Shown here piece by piece: positions 14,607 through 23,477 of a stretch of DNA of 43,707 bases. The stretch covers positions 1 to 43,707 of the forward strand of contig DAJC01000059.1 in assembly GCA_002498845.1 (NCBI GenBank). Reading direction: 5' to 3'. Position numbers and translations under genes: made by a program. The DNA comes from Thermoplasmatales archaeon UBA509. GTDB taxonomy: Archaea > Thermoplasmatota > Thermoplasmata > Thermoplasmatales > Thermoplasmataceae. Within the stretch, counting starts at the first letter, position 1; every line of letters starts with the position of its first letter. Below the pieces are notes generated by a model. It saw only the letters and a program-made list of their open reading frames with translations, had not been told where the DNA came from and did not search any database.

Positions 14607-15341
14607 ATGATGCAGCTGGTAAAACTCGGAGGGAGCGTCATAACCGTCAAATCAAGATATCGTTATTTTCTCCAGCAGACAACAAGAAAAATTGTGCACG
14701 AACTTAAAAAAATTGATGACGAAATAATTCTTGTTCACGGGGGCGGATCATTCGGTCACATAAAGGCCAGCGAATACCAGTTGAGCGGAAGCCCGGCATC
14801 CTCATCACGTAGTGGAATTTCAATAGTGCACAGGGATATGATGGAACTTGATCAGAGGATTATTGGTGTGATGCTATCCGAAAGCATGCCAGGCATTGGA
14901 ATGGCCCCCTCATCTTTTCCGGACCCTTTCATTCCCCCCTTCGAGCTGATTGAATCCTACATGAAGGCAGGGCTGTTTCCGGTGACCTTTGGTGATGTAT
15001 ATATCCGGAATGGGAATTCAGGTATTGTATCCGGTGACGACCTGATGCTCGCCCTTGCGCTTCATTTCAAGCCAACAAGAGTGATGTTCCTGAGCGATGT
15101 TGACGGAATATTCGACAGAAATCCAAAGACTCACCCAGATGCCGAACTCAGGAAAGAGGTGAAGGGAAATGAGGCGTTTGAGCTGAACAGAGAGGACGTG
15201 ACAGGCGGAATGGGTAAAAAATTGGGAATAATGAAGAAGATAGCAGAAACTGGAACAACTGTATACCTCCTCAACGGGAGGCATCCGGAGAGGATCTGGA
15301 ATATGGGGACGCGGGATTTCATCGGTACGGTGATACATTGA
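14607..15341 (+). CDS. ipk: isopentenyl phosphate kinase
   Basis: 244 aa, the normal family length. Amino-acid-kinase fold: MMQLVKLGGSVITVKS with Lys6 in the first glycine-rich loop, then LVHGGGSFGHIKA, whose second His corresponds to the catalytic histidine of archaeal IPKs. VSGDDLMLALALHF and FLSDVDGIFDRNPK are the nucleotide-binding parts. It phosphorylates isopentenyl phosphate to isopentenyl diphosphate in the archaeal mevalonate variants. The frame is open from 14532, but the TATA position fixes the start at 14607. Its stop overlaps the TTG start of the isomerase gene (TTGA), coupling two successive pathway steps. Confidence 0.92.
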   Translation: MMQLVKLGGSVITVKSRYRYFLQQTTRKIVHELKKIDDEIILVHGGGSFGHIKASEYQLSGSPASSSRSGISIVHRDMMELDQRIIGVMLSESMPGIGMAPSSFPDPFIPPFELIESYMKAGLFPVTFGDVYIRNGNSGIVSGDDLMLALALHFKPTRVMFLSDVDGIFDRNPKTHPDAELRKEVKGNEAFELNREDVTGGMGKKLGIMKKIAETGTTVYLLNGRHPERIWNMGTRDFIGTVIH

Positions 15342-16390
15342 TAGAGAACCGCAAGGAGGAACATATACGCATAGCGGAGACTGAGAACGTAACCACCGAC
15401 CATAATTACTGGGATGACGTTGAGATCATTCATCAAGCTGTTCCGGAAGTGGACTTTGATGCAATCGATACCAGCGTGAAATTCCTGGATCACAAAATTG
15501 CCCATCCAATGATCATTTCATCAATGACAGGGGGAACGGATCTGGCAAAGAAGATAAACTTCAACCTGTCAACCGTTGCCGAAAAGTTCAGCATACCCAT
15601 GGGGGTTGGAAGCATGAGGGCAGCGGTTGAGAAGAAGGAACTTGCCGATACATTCTCCGTAATCCTGCAGAGCAAGGTTCCGGTGAGGATAGCAAATATT
15701 GGCGCTCCTCAGCTTGTAAAACAGGGAAAACCCGCATTTACAGACAGAGATATAGAATATGTAATGGGTCTGATAGAAGCCGACTATCTCATAGTACATT
15801 TCAACTTCCTTCAGGAAATGGTACAGCCGGAAGGCGACAGGAATGCGGTGGGCATCCTCCGGAGATTGAAGGAAATCGCCGGCAGCTATCCTGTTATTGC
15901 CAAGGAGACAGGCAACGGAATATCACATGAGGCGGCACTTGCCCTGAAGGATGCTGGCGTAAGGGCCATAGATGTGGGCGGACTGGGCGGCACATCATTT
16001 GCTGCAATAGAATATTACAGGGCACGTAAGTCCGGAGATCTGGAAAAGATGACTTCCGGAAAATCATTCTGGAACTGGGGAATACCATCGCCTGCGTCCA
16101 TAAAATACTCTCATGTTGGAATCCCTGTAATTGGGAGTGGCGGTCTGAGAAACGGCCTGGACCTTGCAAAGGCAATCATCATGGGGGCAGATGCTGGGGG
16201 TTTCGCCAGGATGCTTCTGAAGAGCGCCGATTCCTCTGCCCAGGACATTGAGGCAACGGTTCTTCAGATAATCAGGGACCTGAAGATTGCAATGTTCCTT
16301 ACAGGGTCCTCATCAATTGCAAAGTTAAAGAAAGCCAGGCACTTCATAAGGGAGCCATTACGATCATGGGTTGATGCTTATGGCAGATGA
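15338..16390 (+). CDS. fni: isopentenyl-diphosphate isomerase, type II (FMN)
   Basis: 350 aa, TTG start in a 4-nt overlap with ipk. TIM-barrel FMN enzyme: RKEEHIRIAETENV at the N-terminus, ISSMTGGTDLAKKIN, GVGSMRAA, IGAPQL, HFNFLQEMVQPEGD (substrate and metal binding), AKETGNGIS, DVGGLGGTSF and the phosphate loop IGSGGLRNGLDLAKAI. It interconverts IPP and DMAPP for archaeal lipid chains. The usual HLNPLQE is HFNFLQE here, a modest variation. The gene overlaps the start of the ZPR1 gene, so ipk, fni and ZPR1 form one operon. Confidence 0.95.
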   Translation: MIENRKEEHIRIAETENVTTDHNYWDDVEIIHQAVPEVDFDAIDTSVKFLDHKIAHPMIISSMTGGTDLAKKINFNLSTVAEKFSIPMGVGSMRAAVEKKELADTFSVILQSKVPVRIANIGAPQLVKQGKPAFTDRDIEYVMGLIEADYLIVHFNFLQEMVQPEGDRNAVGILRRLKEIAGSYPVIAKETGNGISHEAALALKDAGVRAIDVGGLGGTSFAAIEYYRARKSGDLEKMTSGKSFWNWGIPSPASIKYSHVGIPVIGSGGLRNGLDLAKAIIMGADAGGFARMLLKSADSSAQDIEATVLQIIRDLKIAMFLTGSSSIAKLKKARHFIREPLRSWVDAYGR

Positions 16391-16925
16391 ACAGTATGAT
16401 GATGACATTCCAAAGGAATTCGTGACCGAAACTCCATGCCCCTCCTGCGGGGAACCTCTTTTCTTCATATTCTACAGGACAAAGATAACGTACGAGGAGG
16501 CCGTGGAGATAGAGACCTTCTTCTGCAAGAAATGCCTGTATAAGAGTACACAGATAAGGCAGATAGATCGTCAGGAACCAAAAACTCTTGTATTCCAGGT
16601 CAGGAACCGTGACGATCTGCGAACGGTTCTATACAGGTCTCCAGAAGCAAGAATCAGCATACCGGAACTGGAAGCTGACATAGAGCCCGGTGAAATATCC
16701 ACCGGAGAGATAACAACAGTTGAGGGTATACTGAGCCAGATTCTGGACAAGCTGCAGCTCCTTGACGAAGAGGATGCCTCTCCCGAAGATCTCAGGGTAA
16801 TCAGGGAAAGGATTGAAGGAATCATCCAGGGAAGTGGGGAGCTATTCACCTTCGTTATTGATGATCCCATGGGAAAAAGCCGCATAAACAGTGGGAGAGT
16901 CATAACACTCAAGCATGAAGGATGA
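16374..16925 (+). CDS. ZPR1 zinc-finger protein
   Basis: 183 aa from ATG 16374 (another ATG at 16380; a TTG at 16371). N-terminal zinc finger: ETPCPSCGEPLFF...FFCKKCLYKS, a CxxC-x~30-CxxC site. It is followed by the ZPR1 beta-sandwich (TLVFQVRNRDDLRTVLYRSPEARISIPELE) and the helical hairpin ending in FTFVIDDPMGKSRI. Archaeal homologues have a single ZPR1 unit, as here; the eukaryotic protein has two and interacts with elongation factor 1A. The gene overlaps the end of fni by 17 nt. Role in archaea is unclear; translation-factor chaperoning is a family-based guess. Confidence 0.88.
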   Translation: MLMADEQYDDDIPKEFVTETPCPSCGEPLFFIFYRTKITYEEAVEIETFFCKKCLYKSTQIRQIDRQEPKTLVFQVRNRDDLRTVLYRSPEARISIPELEADIEPGEISTGEITTVEGILSQILDKLQLLDEEDASPEDLRVIRERIEGIIQGSGELFTFVIDDPMGKSRINSGRVITLKHEG

Positions 16926-16955
16926 GCCATCAAGGCGAATGCGTAACGTGTCAGA

Positions 16956-16963
16956 TTTATATA
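16956..16963 (+). promoter_or_regulatory. TATA box of the ATP synthase operon
   Basis: TTTATATA, about 36 nt before the ATG of atpK, so the transcript should start near 16986 with a leader of about 10 nt. It is the only promoter-like element seen in the 70-bp gap. Confidence 0.55.
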
Positions 16964-16995
16964 TACTCCAACAATGATCCTGCGGTGCATAGCGC

Positions 16996-17226
16996 ATGAC
17001 AATTGACTATACATCAGCATTGTTAGCCATTGCGGCATCCATATCAATAGCTGGCGGACTTATAGGCACAGGTATGGCACAGCAGGGTATCGGAGCTGCC
17101 GGGATGGGGATTATTGCTGAAAAGCCGGAAAAGTTTGGGCAGGTACTGATATTTTTCGTTATCCCGGAGACACTGTGGATAATCGGGTTTGTCCTTGGAA
17201 TAATTCTGCTGCTTCATATCCTGTGA
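16996..17226 (+). CDS. atpK: A-type ATP synthase subunit K (rotor ring)
   Basis: 76 aa, two membrane helices joined by a short polar loop (AEKPEKFG). Helix 1 is glycine-rich (ISIAGGLIGTGMAQQGIGAAG). Helix 2 contains the proton-carrying carboxylate Glu58 in VIPETLWIIG. A 76-aa two-helix proteolipid means the c-type ring monomer is not duplicated. It is the first gene of the ATP synthase operon, 9 nt ahead of atpE. Confidence 0.95.
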   Translation: MTIDYTSALLAIAASISIAGGLIGTGMAQQGIGAAGMGIIAEKPEKFGQVLIFFVIPETLWIIGFVLGIILLLHIL

Positions 17227-17235
17227 TGGTAAGAT

Positions 17236-17802
17236 ATGACGCTGGAAGATATCCTGAAAGACATAGAATCCCGGGGAGATGGCGAATTAAAAACGCTTAG
17301 TGACTACTATGAACAGAAGATATCAGAAATCAGGAAGAAGCAGGATATTGCTCTAAGGAATCTTCAGGAGAAGTATGAAAAACTCACCGAGGAAGAAGTG
17401 CGATCCGTTGAGAGAACAACAATAAGCTCGGGTGAAATGGAAGCCCTGAAGATTGTTAGATCCCGGGAAAGCAGCCTGATTGAGGAGGCCATGGGGAAAG
17501 CTACCATATATCTGAAGGAACTGAGGAACTCAAAAGATTATAAGGAAATAATGGCGAAAATGGTAGATGCAGCCCGCCGCAGCCTGGGAAAGAAATTTAC
17601 CATACGGGTATCAGCCAGGGATTCCAGTCTTATACCGCAATCCAAGGATCTGGTTATCAGGGAGGAGGAAGTTGATCCGTATGGAGGAATAATTGCCGAA
17701 TCCAGCGATGGCTCCATGCAGATTGACCTGACACTCACATCCATAATGCAGGACATAAAGGAGAAACTGATTTCCAGAATTTCAGAACACCTGGGGGAAT
17801 GA
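17236..17802 (+). CDS. atpE: A-type ATP synthase subunit E (peripheral stalk)
   Basis: 188 aa. The N-terminal ~85 residues are a long charged coiled coil (YYEQKISEIRKKQDIALRNL) that pairs with subunit H to form the peripheral stalk. The C-terminal globular part contains the VDPYGGIIAESSDGSMQIDLTL strand characteristic of the family. It stops 4 nt before atpC. Start ATG 17236. Confidence 0.92.
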   Translation: MTLEDILKDIESRGDGELKTLSDYYEQKISEIRKKQDIALRNLQEKYEKLTEEEVRSVERTTISSGEMEALKIVRSRESSLIEEAMGKATIYLKELRNSKDYKEIMAKMVDAARRSLGKKFTIRVSARDSSLIPQSKDLVIREEEVDPYGGIIAESSDGSMQIDLTLTSIMQDIKEKLISRISEHLGE

Positions 17803-17806
17803 TCAT

Positions 17807-18865
17807 ATGGACCCCACCTACACCGGTGCCTTTGGAAGAGTTCGGGTCTACGGCAACGATTTTCTGCCGGAGGATTTCATCAGAAGGCTAATGGCCACGA
17901 AGACCATTGATGAAATGGTCTCTGAGCTCTTCGGCACGTTCTACAGGCAGGATATGGAGCTGTTTACGGCAGTCTACAAGGGAATTGACCTCATCAGCAT
18001 CTCGTTGAACCACAGGCTGATACTGAGGAACAAGATAGCACTTTTTGCAGCTCCGGTACCCGGCAGGGATGTAATAAGGGCATACCTTTCCAAGTGGGAT
18101 ATTTCAAACATAAAATCCGTTCTATCATCCAAGTACCTGGGTTATGGCATAAAGGAAACAGAAAGCTTCCTTGTTAGTTTCAGGGATGTTCCCATCGGTA
18201 TATTCGGCGGGAACCTCACAAGAGATGACTATAATGCCATGATGTCACAGAGTTCCGTGGATTCAGTAGTGAATTATCTTTCCAACTTCGGATACGGACA
18301 GCAGATACTGCTCAACATGGACCGGTTCAGGAAATCAGGCGATATCAGCCTCCTCCTCTCAGCTCTTGATACTTACTATTACTCGCAGCTTGTTGAATCA
18401 GTAAAATTCTACAATGGAGATGAGGGCCCGTTGAGAGCCTTCATTTCAGAGGAGATCGATCTGCGCAACCTCATGATAGTTCTCAAGAGTCTTGATCTGG
18501 GAATAGAATTTGAAAGGATCAGGGAAGGCCTGATACCGGCCGGCACAATGGATATGGGACGGCTTCAGGAGATATTCTCGGCGGGCTCAGTCACGCAGGC
18601 CATAGATAAGCTGGGTTCATACGGAAACATGAAACAGGCTGCGCAGGCTTATGAGCAGACAAGGCGGCTTGAATCCCTGGAGAGCTCAATAAGGTCTGAT
18701 ATCCTGAAAAGATACATTGATATTTTCAATTCGCAGGCTCTTTCTGTGGGGTCTGTATTCGCATTCATACTGAGGTCTGAGCTTGAGCGTGAGAGAATCA
18801 GGTCAGTTTCTCTTGGCAAGTATTATTCTGTCAGCGAGGACCGGATAAAGTCTCTGATATTTTAG
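17807..18865 (+). CDS. atpC: A-type ATP synthase subunit C (rotor-stalk connector)
   Basis: 352 aa, typical for the V/A-type d/C subunit. The helical protein opens with TGAFGRVRVYGNDFL and carries FISEEIDLRNLMIVLKSLDLGI, a conserved family block, near the middle. It caps the K ring and links it to the central stalk D/F. The C-terminus keeps the family end (RIRSVSLGKYYSVSEDRIKSLI). Nine nt separate it from atpF. Confidence 0.92.
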   Translation: MDPTYTGAFGRVRVYGNDFLPEDFIRRLMATKTIDEMVSELFGTFYRQDMELFTAVYKGIDLISISLNHRLILRNKIALFAAPVPGRDVIRAYLSKWDISNIKSVLSSKYLGYGIKETESFLVSFRDVPIGIFGGNLTRDDYNAMMSQSSVDSVVNYLSNFGYGQQILLNMDRFRKSGDISLLLSALDTYYYSQLVESVKFYNGDEGPLRAFISEEIDLRNLMIVLKSLDLGIEFERIREGLIPAGTMDMGRLQEIFSAGSVTQAIDKLGSYGNMKQAAQAYEQTRRLESLESSIRSDILKRYIDIFNSQALSVGSVFAFILRSELERERIRSVSLGKYYSVSEDRIKSLIF

Positions 18866-18874
18866 GGTGGTTTC

Positions 18875-19201
18875 ATGATAAAGGGAGAAAAAGTAGGAAA
18901 TATTGCAGTTATCGGCGAGAGGGAACTGGTTCTGGGTTTCCGCCTGGTCGGGGTTGAAAACTCATTCATTGCAGAGAAGGAGAAGGGCGTTGAAATGCTT
19001 CAGGAAATGATCAGGGAAAAGAAGTTCTCTCTGGTTATGATATCTGAAAGCATCAAGTCATTCATGGATCAGAAAACACTCAGGGCTGTTGAAACTTCAA
19101 CTGATCCGGTGGTTGTTTTCATACCGCTTCCAGGAGGCCAGGACCTGGAATCGGTCAACGATCTTGCCAGAAGGGTACTTGGAGTGGAGATTGGTAGGTG
19201 A
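18875..19201 (+). CDS. atpF: A-type ATP synthase subunit F (central stalk)
   Basis: 108 aa. The Rossmann-like start NIAVIGERELVLGFRLVGVE is the family signature, followed by LVMISESIKSFM and VVFIPLPGG. It binds subunit D in the central rotor shaft. The stop lies 3 nt before atpA; the ATG at 18875 follows GGGTGGTTTC. Confidence 0.92.
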   Translation: MIKGEKVGNIAVIGERELVLGFRLVGVENSFIAEKEKGVEMLQEMIREKKFSLVMISESIKSFMDQKTLRAVETSTDPVVVFIPLPGGQDLESVNDLARRVLGVEIGR

Positions 19202-19204
19202 GTT

Positions 19205-20956
19205 ATGGGAAAGATAGTAAGAATTTCAGGGCCAGTTGTGGTTGCTGAAGATGTTGAAGATGCAAGGATGTTCGATGTGGTAAGGGTCGGCGAGCTTGGC
19301 CTGGTTGGCGAGATAATACGAATAACAGGAAACAGGTCAACAGTGCAGGTTTATGAGGATACTAGCGGCATAAGGCCCGGTGAAAAGGTGGAGAGCACCC
19401 ATAAGCCGCTTTCCGTGGATCTGGGCCCCGGATTGCTCAAGTCAATATACGACGGAATACAGAGGCCACTGGACGTGATCCGTGCAAAGACCGGGGATTT
19501 CATCAGGAGGGGATTCACTGCTGCTCCACTTGATGAAGAAAAGCTGTGGGAGTTCACTCCGGTCATAAAGGACGGATCAAAGGTTGTCCAGGGCCAGATC
19601 GTCGGCACTGTGCAGGAAACAGGCATTATAAGCCACAAGATTATGGTTCCATTTGGAGTCTCTGGGATCATAAAGGGCCTGAAGGCGGGCAAATTCAAGG
19701 TTTCAGACAAGATTGCAGTGGTGGAGACGGAAAGTGGCGAGGAAATCATAAGGCTCAAGCAGGAATGGCCGGTGAGGGTTGCAAGAAAGGTCATCAGGAA
19801 GCTTGCTCCGGAAATCCCGCTCATCACAGGGCAGAGAGTTATTGACACCTTTTTCCCGGTTGCAAAGGGCGGCACCGTTGCCGTCCCTGGCCCCTTCGGA
19901 AGCGGAAAGACAGTTGTGCAGCATCAACTTTCAAAGTGGGCAGACAGCGATATAGTGGTATACGTGGGATGCGGCGAGAGGGGAAACGAGATGACAGAAA
20001 TCCTCACCACATTCCCTGAGCTTACTGATCCGAAGTCTGGAAAGCCTCTTATGGAAAGGACAGTGCTCATAGCCAACACCTCAAACATGCCTGTGGCGGC
20101 CAGGGAGGCCAGCATATATACAGGTATAACAATTGCTGAATATTACAGGGATATGGGGTACGGAGTTGCACTCATGGCAGACAGTACCTCCAGATGGGCA
20201 GAAGCCCTCCGTGAAATTTCTGGCAGGCTTGAGGAAATGCCCGGTGAAGAGGGATACCCTGCGTATCTTGGAAGAAGGCTTTCTGAGTTCTATGAAAGGT
20301 CCGGAAACGCCGTGGTCACATCGGACGATGACAGGATAGGATCAATAACAATTGTGGGTGCAGTTTCACCACCAGGCGGAGACATATCAGAGCCGGTCTC
20401 TCAGAATACCCTCAGGGTCACAAGGGTTTTCTGGGCACTTGATTCATCACTGGCATCCAGACGTCATTTCCCGTCAATAAACTGGCTCAACAGTTATTCC
20501 CTGTATGAGCCTGACCTGAGGAAATGGTTTGATGAAAACGTGGCAAAGGACTGGGGTGACATGTATGACGAGGCCATGGGCATACTCCAGAAGGAGGCAG
20601 AACTGCAGGAAGTTGTTCAGCTGGTTGGTTTTGACGCTCTTCCGGAGCGGGAGAAAAACATCCTGGACATAGCAAGAATGCTCAGGGAGGATTTCCTGCA
20701 GCAGAGTGCTTTCGACGAGGTTGACCAGTACTGTTCCATAAAGAAGCAGTACGGAATGCTGAAGGCCATCCTTGCACTTGGAAAGGAGCAGTCCAGGGCT
20801 CTTGAGAAGGGGCTTTCCATGGTGCAGGTGCAGAGTGTCAGGGCACGTGACATGATTTCAAGGATGAAGGAGGTAAAGGAAGATGAATTCCCTGCATACC
20901 TGGAGAATGTGCTGTCAGAGATCACAGGACAGATTGAAAGTTTGATGGAGGCTTGA
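19205..20956 (+). CDS. atpA: A-type ATP synthase catalytic subunit A, without intein
   Basis: 583 aa. N-terminal beta barrel, then the non-homologous insert (about residues 115-190), then the P-loop [13 protein letters not shown] (Lys235, Thr236). Other nucleotide-site parts are [27 protein letters not shown] and [10 protein letters not shown]. It hydrolyses or makes ATP in the A3B3 head. Thermoplasma acidophilum and T. volcanium are known to carry an intein in this P-loop; here the site is uninterrupted. The gene lies 3 nt after atpF and its end overlaps the atpB frame. Confidence 0.97.
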   Translation: MGKIVRISGPVVVAEDVEDARMFDVVRVGELGLVGEIIRITGNRSTVQVYEDTSGIRPGEKVESTHKPLSVDLGPGLLKSIYDGIQRPLDVIRAKTGDFIRRGFTAAPLDEEKLWEFTPVIKDGSKVVQGQIVGTVQETGIISHKIMVPFGVSGIIKGLKAGKFKVSDKIAVVETESGEEIIRLKQEWPVRVARKVIRKLAPEIPLITGQRVIDTFFPVAKGGTVAVPGPFGSGKTVVQHQLSKWADSDIVVYVGCGERGNEMTEILTTFPELTDPKSGKPLMERTVLIANTSNMPVAAREASIYTGITIAEYYRDMGYGVALMADSTSRWAEALREISGRLEEMPGEEGYPAYLGRRLSEFYERSGNAVVTSDDDRIGSITIVGAVSPPGGDISEPVSQNTLRVTRVFWALDSSLASRRHFPSINWLNSYSLYEPDLRKWFDENVAKDWGDMYDEAMGILQKEAELQEVVQLVGFDALPEREKNILDIARMLREDFLQQSAFDEVDQYCSIKKQYGMLKAILALGKEQSRALEKGLSMVQVQSVRARDMISRMKEVKEDEFPAYLENVLSEITGQIESLMEA

Positions 20957-20958
20957 AA

Positions 20959-22344
20959 ATGCCACAGGTTAGCTATAAAACAGTATCACAGATTGCAGGT
21001 CCGCTTGTTTTTGTTGAAAAGGTGGAGAATGCGGCATACAACGAGCTTGTTGAAATAACCCTGGGAAACGGGGAGAAGAGATCAGGGCAGGTTCTTGACA
21101 CGGGGAGAGGACTGGCCGTTGTTCAGGTGTTCGGTGCAACCTCAGGAATGGATGTAAGCAACACCAGGGTGAAGTTTCTGGGCAGCACAGCCCGGGTCTC
21201 CGTCTCAGATGAAATGCTCGGCCGTATATTCAACGGGCTTGGTGAACCCATCGACGGCCTTCCTCCAATAGTGAGCAAGGAAAGGGTGGAAGTGGTCGGA
21301 AATGCCATGAATCCATACTCCAGGGAGGAGCCTTCAGAGTTCATAGAAACCGGTATTTCCACCATAGACGGTATGAATACTCTGGTAAGGGGACAGAAAC
21401 TTCCCATATTCTCATCGGCAGGCCTCTCCCACAACCGCCTTGCAGCACAGATCGCACGCCAGGCAAAGGTGCTGGGCAGCAGCGAGGATTTCGCTGTAAT
21501 ATTCGGCGCCATGGGAATAACCAGCGAAGAGGCAAACTACTTCGTGAGCGAATTCACCAAGACAGGAGCAATTTCAAGATCGGTGCTATTCCTCAACCTT
21601 TCATCGGATCCAAGCATGGAAAGGATAATACTGCCAAAGGTTGCCCTCACAACTGCTGAGTATCTGGCCTATGAGAAGGAAATGCACATACTGGTCATTC
21701 TCTCAGACATGACAAATTACTGCGAGGCGCTCCGTGAGATATCGTCTGCAAGGGAAGAGGTTCCGGGAAGACGTGGTTTCCCAGGATATATGTACACAGA
21801 TTTGAGCACCATTTATGAGAGGGCCGGAAAGATAAGGGGCAAGAATGGATCAATAACACAGATTCCCATACTGACCATGCCTGGTGATGATATCACAAAC
21901 CCGATTCCAGACCTTACGGGATACATTACAGAAGGCCAGATCGTTCTTAGCAGGGACCTCCAGAGAAAGGGAATATATCCTCCAGTTGATGTCCTGCCGT
22001 CGCTTTCCAGGCTCATGAACCAGGGCATAGGCAAGGGGAGAACAAGGGAGGATCACCGCGGCGTGGCAGATCAGATATATGCTGCATACGCAAACGGAAA
22101 GGATCTGAGGTCCCTGAGCGCCATAGTTGGAGAGGAGGCTCTGGGTCCAAATGACAGGAAATACCTGAAGTTTGCAGATGAGTTCGAAAAGAGGTACGTG
22201 AACCAGGGTTTCTACGACGACAGATCCATTGAGGATACCCTGGGCATTGGCTGGGATCTGCTTTCTGAGCTTCCGGAATCCGACATGAAAAGGGTAAAGA
22301 AAGACTTCATAGACAGATACGGGAAGTGGAATAAGGAGGACTGA
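20959..22344 (+). CDS. atpB: A-type ATP synthase non-catalytic subunit B
   Basis: 461 aa. ATG 20959 preferred: GGAGG lies 7 nt ahead (inside the end of atpA); the in-frame TTG at 20953 has none. The degenerate P-loop region reads [20 protein letters not shown], without GKT, as expected for the regulatory subunit. [21 protein letters not shown] is a family block. It alternates with A in the head ring. The stop overlaps the start of atpD (TGATG). Confidence 0.95.
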   Translation: MPQVSYKTVSQIAGPLVFVEKVENAAYNELVEITLGNGEKRSGQVLDTGRGLAVVQVFGATSGMDVSNTRVKFLGSTARVSVSDEMLGRIFNGLGEPIDGLPPIVSKERVEVVGNAMNPYSREEPSEFIETGISTIDGMNTLVRGQKLPIFSSAGLSHNRLAAQIARQAKVLGSSEDFAVIFGAMGITSEEANYFVSEFTKTGAISRSVLFLNLSSDPSMERIILPKVALTTAEYLAYEKEMHILVILSDMTNYCEALREISSAREEVPGRRGFPGYMYTDLSTIYERAGKIRGKNGSITQIPILTMPGDDITNPIPDLTGYITEGQIVLSRDLQRKGIYPPVDVLPSLSRLMNQGIGKGRTREDHRGVADQIYAAYANGKDLRSLSAIVGEEALGPNDRKYLKFADEFEKRYVNQGFYDDRSIEDTLGIGWDLLSELPESDMKRVKKDFIDRYGKWNKED

Positions 22345-22982
22345 TGTCGCAGCTTGATATTAAGCCAACCAGGATAGAACTCATTCGGACAAACAGGAGG
22401 ATAAAGCTTGCCAAGCGCGGCCTTGATCTCCTGAAAATGAAGCGTTCCTCACTGGTCATGGAATTCTTTTCCATCAGCAGGTCAGTGAAGGGCCTCAGGG
22501 AAAACCTCAGGGGAGACATAGGGGAGGCCATCGAGACTGTCAGGATGGCAGAGATAATCTCCGGGACAATGGAACTGGAGAGAATTGCGTACATGTCAGC
22601 TGATTCCACTGTGGCAGTAAACATGAAGAATGTCATGGGAGTCAGGATACCAGAACTGAGCCGAAGCTACAACCAGACAATACTGTCAAACCAGTACAGG
22701 GCAATATCTGTGCCTACACCAATAAATGATGCCATAAAGACATTCGAGAGAATATACGTGCAGCTTGTGGAGATAGCCGAGAAGGAAAACTCCATGAGAA
22801 AACTTCTGCATGAGATAGATAAGACCAAGAGAAGATCCAACGCCATTGAGAACATACTCATTCCCCAATTGACGTCCAGCGCCAAGTTCATAAGGATGAG
22901 GCTGGACGAGATCGAAAGAGATATGTTCACCACACTGAAGATGATAAAGAGGAAGATGGGAAGAAGGGAGGAATCGGCCTAA
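22344..22982 (+). CDS. atpD: A-type ATP synthase subunit D (central shaft)
   Basis: 212 aa. Two long helices, N-terminal (IKPTRIELIRTNRRIKLAKRGLDLL) and C-terminal (KTKRRSNAIENILIPQL), form the rotating coiled coil. The motif RRSNAIEN is family-specific. ATG 22344 overlaps the atpB stop, with AAGGAGG 5 nt upstream. The TAA is followed with no gap by the ATG of the small membrane ORF. Confidence 0.95.
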   Translation: MSQLDIKPTRIELIRTNRRIKLAKRGLDLLKMKRSSLVMEFFSISRSVKGLRENLRGDIGEAIETVRMAEIISGTMELERIAYMSADSTVAVNMKNVMGVRIPELSRSYNQTILSNQYRAISVPTPINDAIKTFERIYVQLVEIAEKENSMRKLLHEIDKTKRRSNAIENILIPQLTSSAKFIRMRLDEIERDMFTTLKMIKRKMGRREESA

Positions 22983-23156
22983 ATGAAATACTGGGAGCAG
23001 CCGCTGATGAAATACAAACAGCATATAGTTACGCCTGTTGAGGTGAGGAACAACCGGAACCTGAGGCTGTTCAGGAGGATCAGGATACTTTTTGCAGTGG
23101 TTAACCCGGTAATTTCAGTGGTGGTTCTTTCAATGATTGCACTGGGGGTTATATGA
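22983..23156 (+). CDS. 57-aa single-span membrane protein in the ATP synthase operon
   Basis: ATG 22983 follows the atpD TAA with no spacing; its TGA overlaps the atpH ATG (ATGA). The N-terminal ~35 residues are very basic (KYWEQPLMKYKQH, then NNRNLRLFRRIRI). Residues 35-57 form one hydrophobic helix (LFAVVNPVISVVVLSMIALG), predicted with the basic end in the cytoplasm. It does not match any standard A-type subunit I know. Embedded between D and the H/I stalk genes, it is probably translated and could be an extra membrane or assembly factor of the enzyme. Short length explains why it might be missed in annotation. Confidence 0.7.
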   Translation: MKYWEQPLMKYKQHIVTPVEVRNNRNLRLFRRIRILFAVVNPVISVVVLSMIALGVI

Positions 23157-23476
23157 TGGACGATCTTGAAACACTTAAGGTCATAAAGGAAAAGGAGGAT
23201 TCCATAAATTCAAGGATTCAGGAGATCAAGGAACAGAAGGAAAAGGAAATCAGCAGCCTTGAAGCTGGCTTTGATGCCATCCTGAAGGCGAAGGAGGAAG
23301 AGCTGGAGATACAGAAGCAGAAGAGTGTGGACGAGGCCCTCCGTTCAGCAAAGGCAAAGGCTGAAAGCCTCATCCGGGATGCAATGGACAGATCCTCAAG
23401 ACTGACCCTCACAGTTAAGGATGAGGACATAGAGAAATACGTGCACGAAGCAATAATGGAATACCTGGAGGCTTAA
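23153..23476 (+). CDS. atpH: A-type ATP synthase subunit H (peripheral stalk)
   Basis: 107 aa, almost entirely a charged coiled coil (KEKEDSINSRIQEIKEQKEK, KAKEEELEIQKQ) with alanine-rich heptads, ending in a short tail. This is the AhaH/NtpF type of stalk subunit that pairs with E. Starts at ATG 23153 (a second ATG follows at 23156) in overlap with the preceding ORF; atpI follows after 1 nt. H and I are last in the operon. Confidence 0.85.
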   Translation: MMDDLETLKVIKEKEDSINSRIQEIKEQKEKEISSLEAGFDAILKAKEEELEIQKQKSVDEALRSAKAKAESLIRDAMDRSSRLTLTVKDEDIEKYVHEAIMEYLEA

Positions 23477-23477
23477 T

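Noticed and set aside
18318..18328. TGGACCGGTTC resembles the tRNA-Ala 3' end (possible att copy)
   Set aside because: Only the first eight bases match, inside the conserved atpC coding region; chance.
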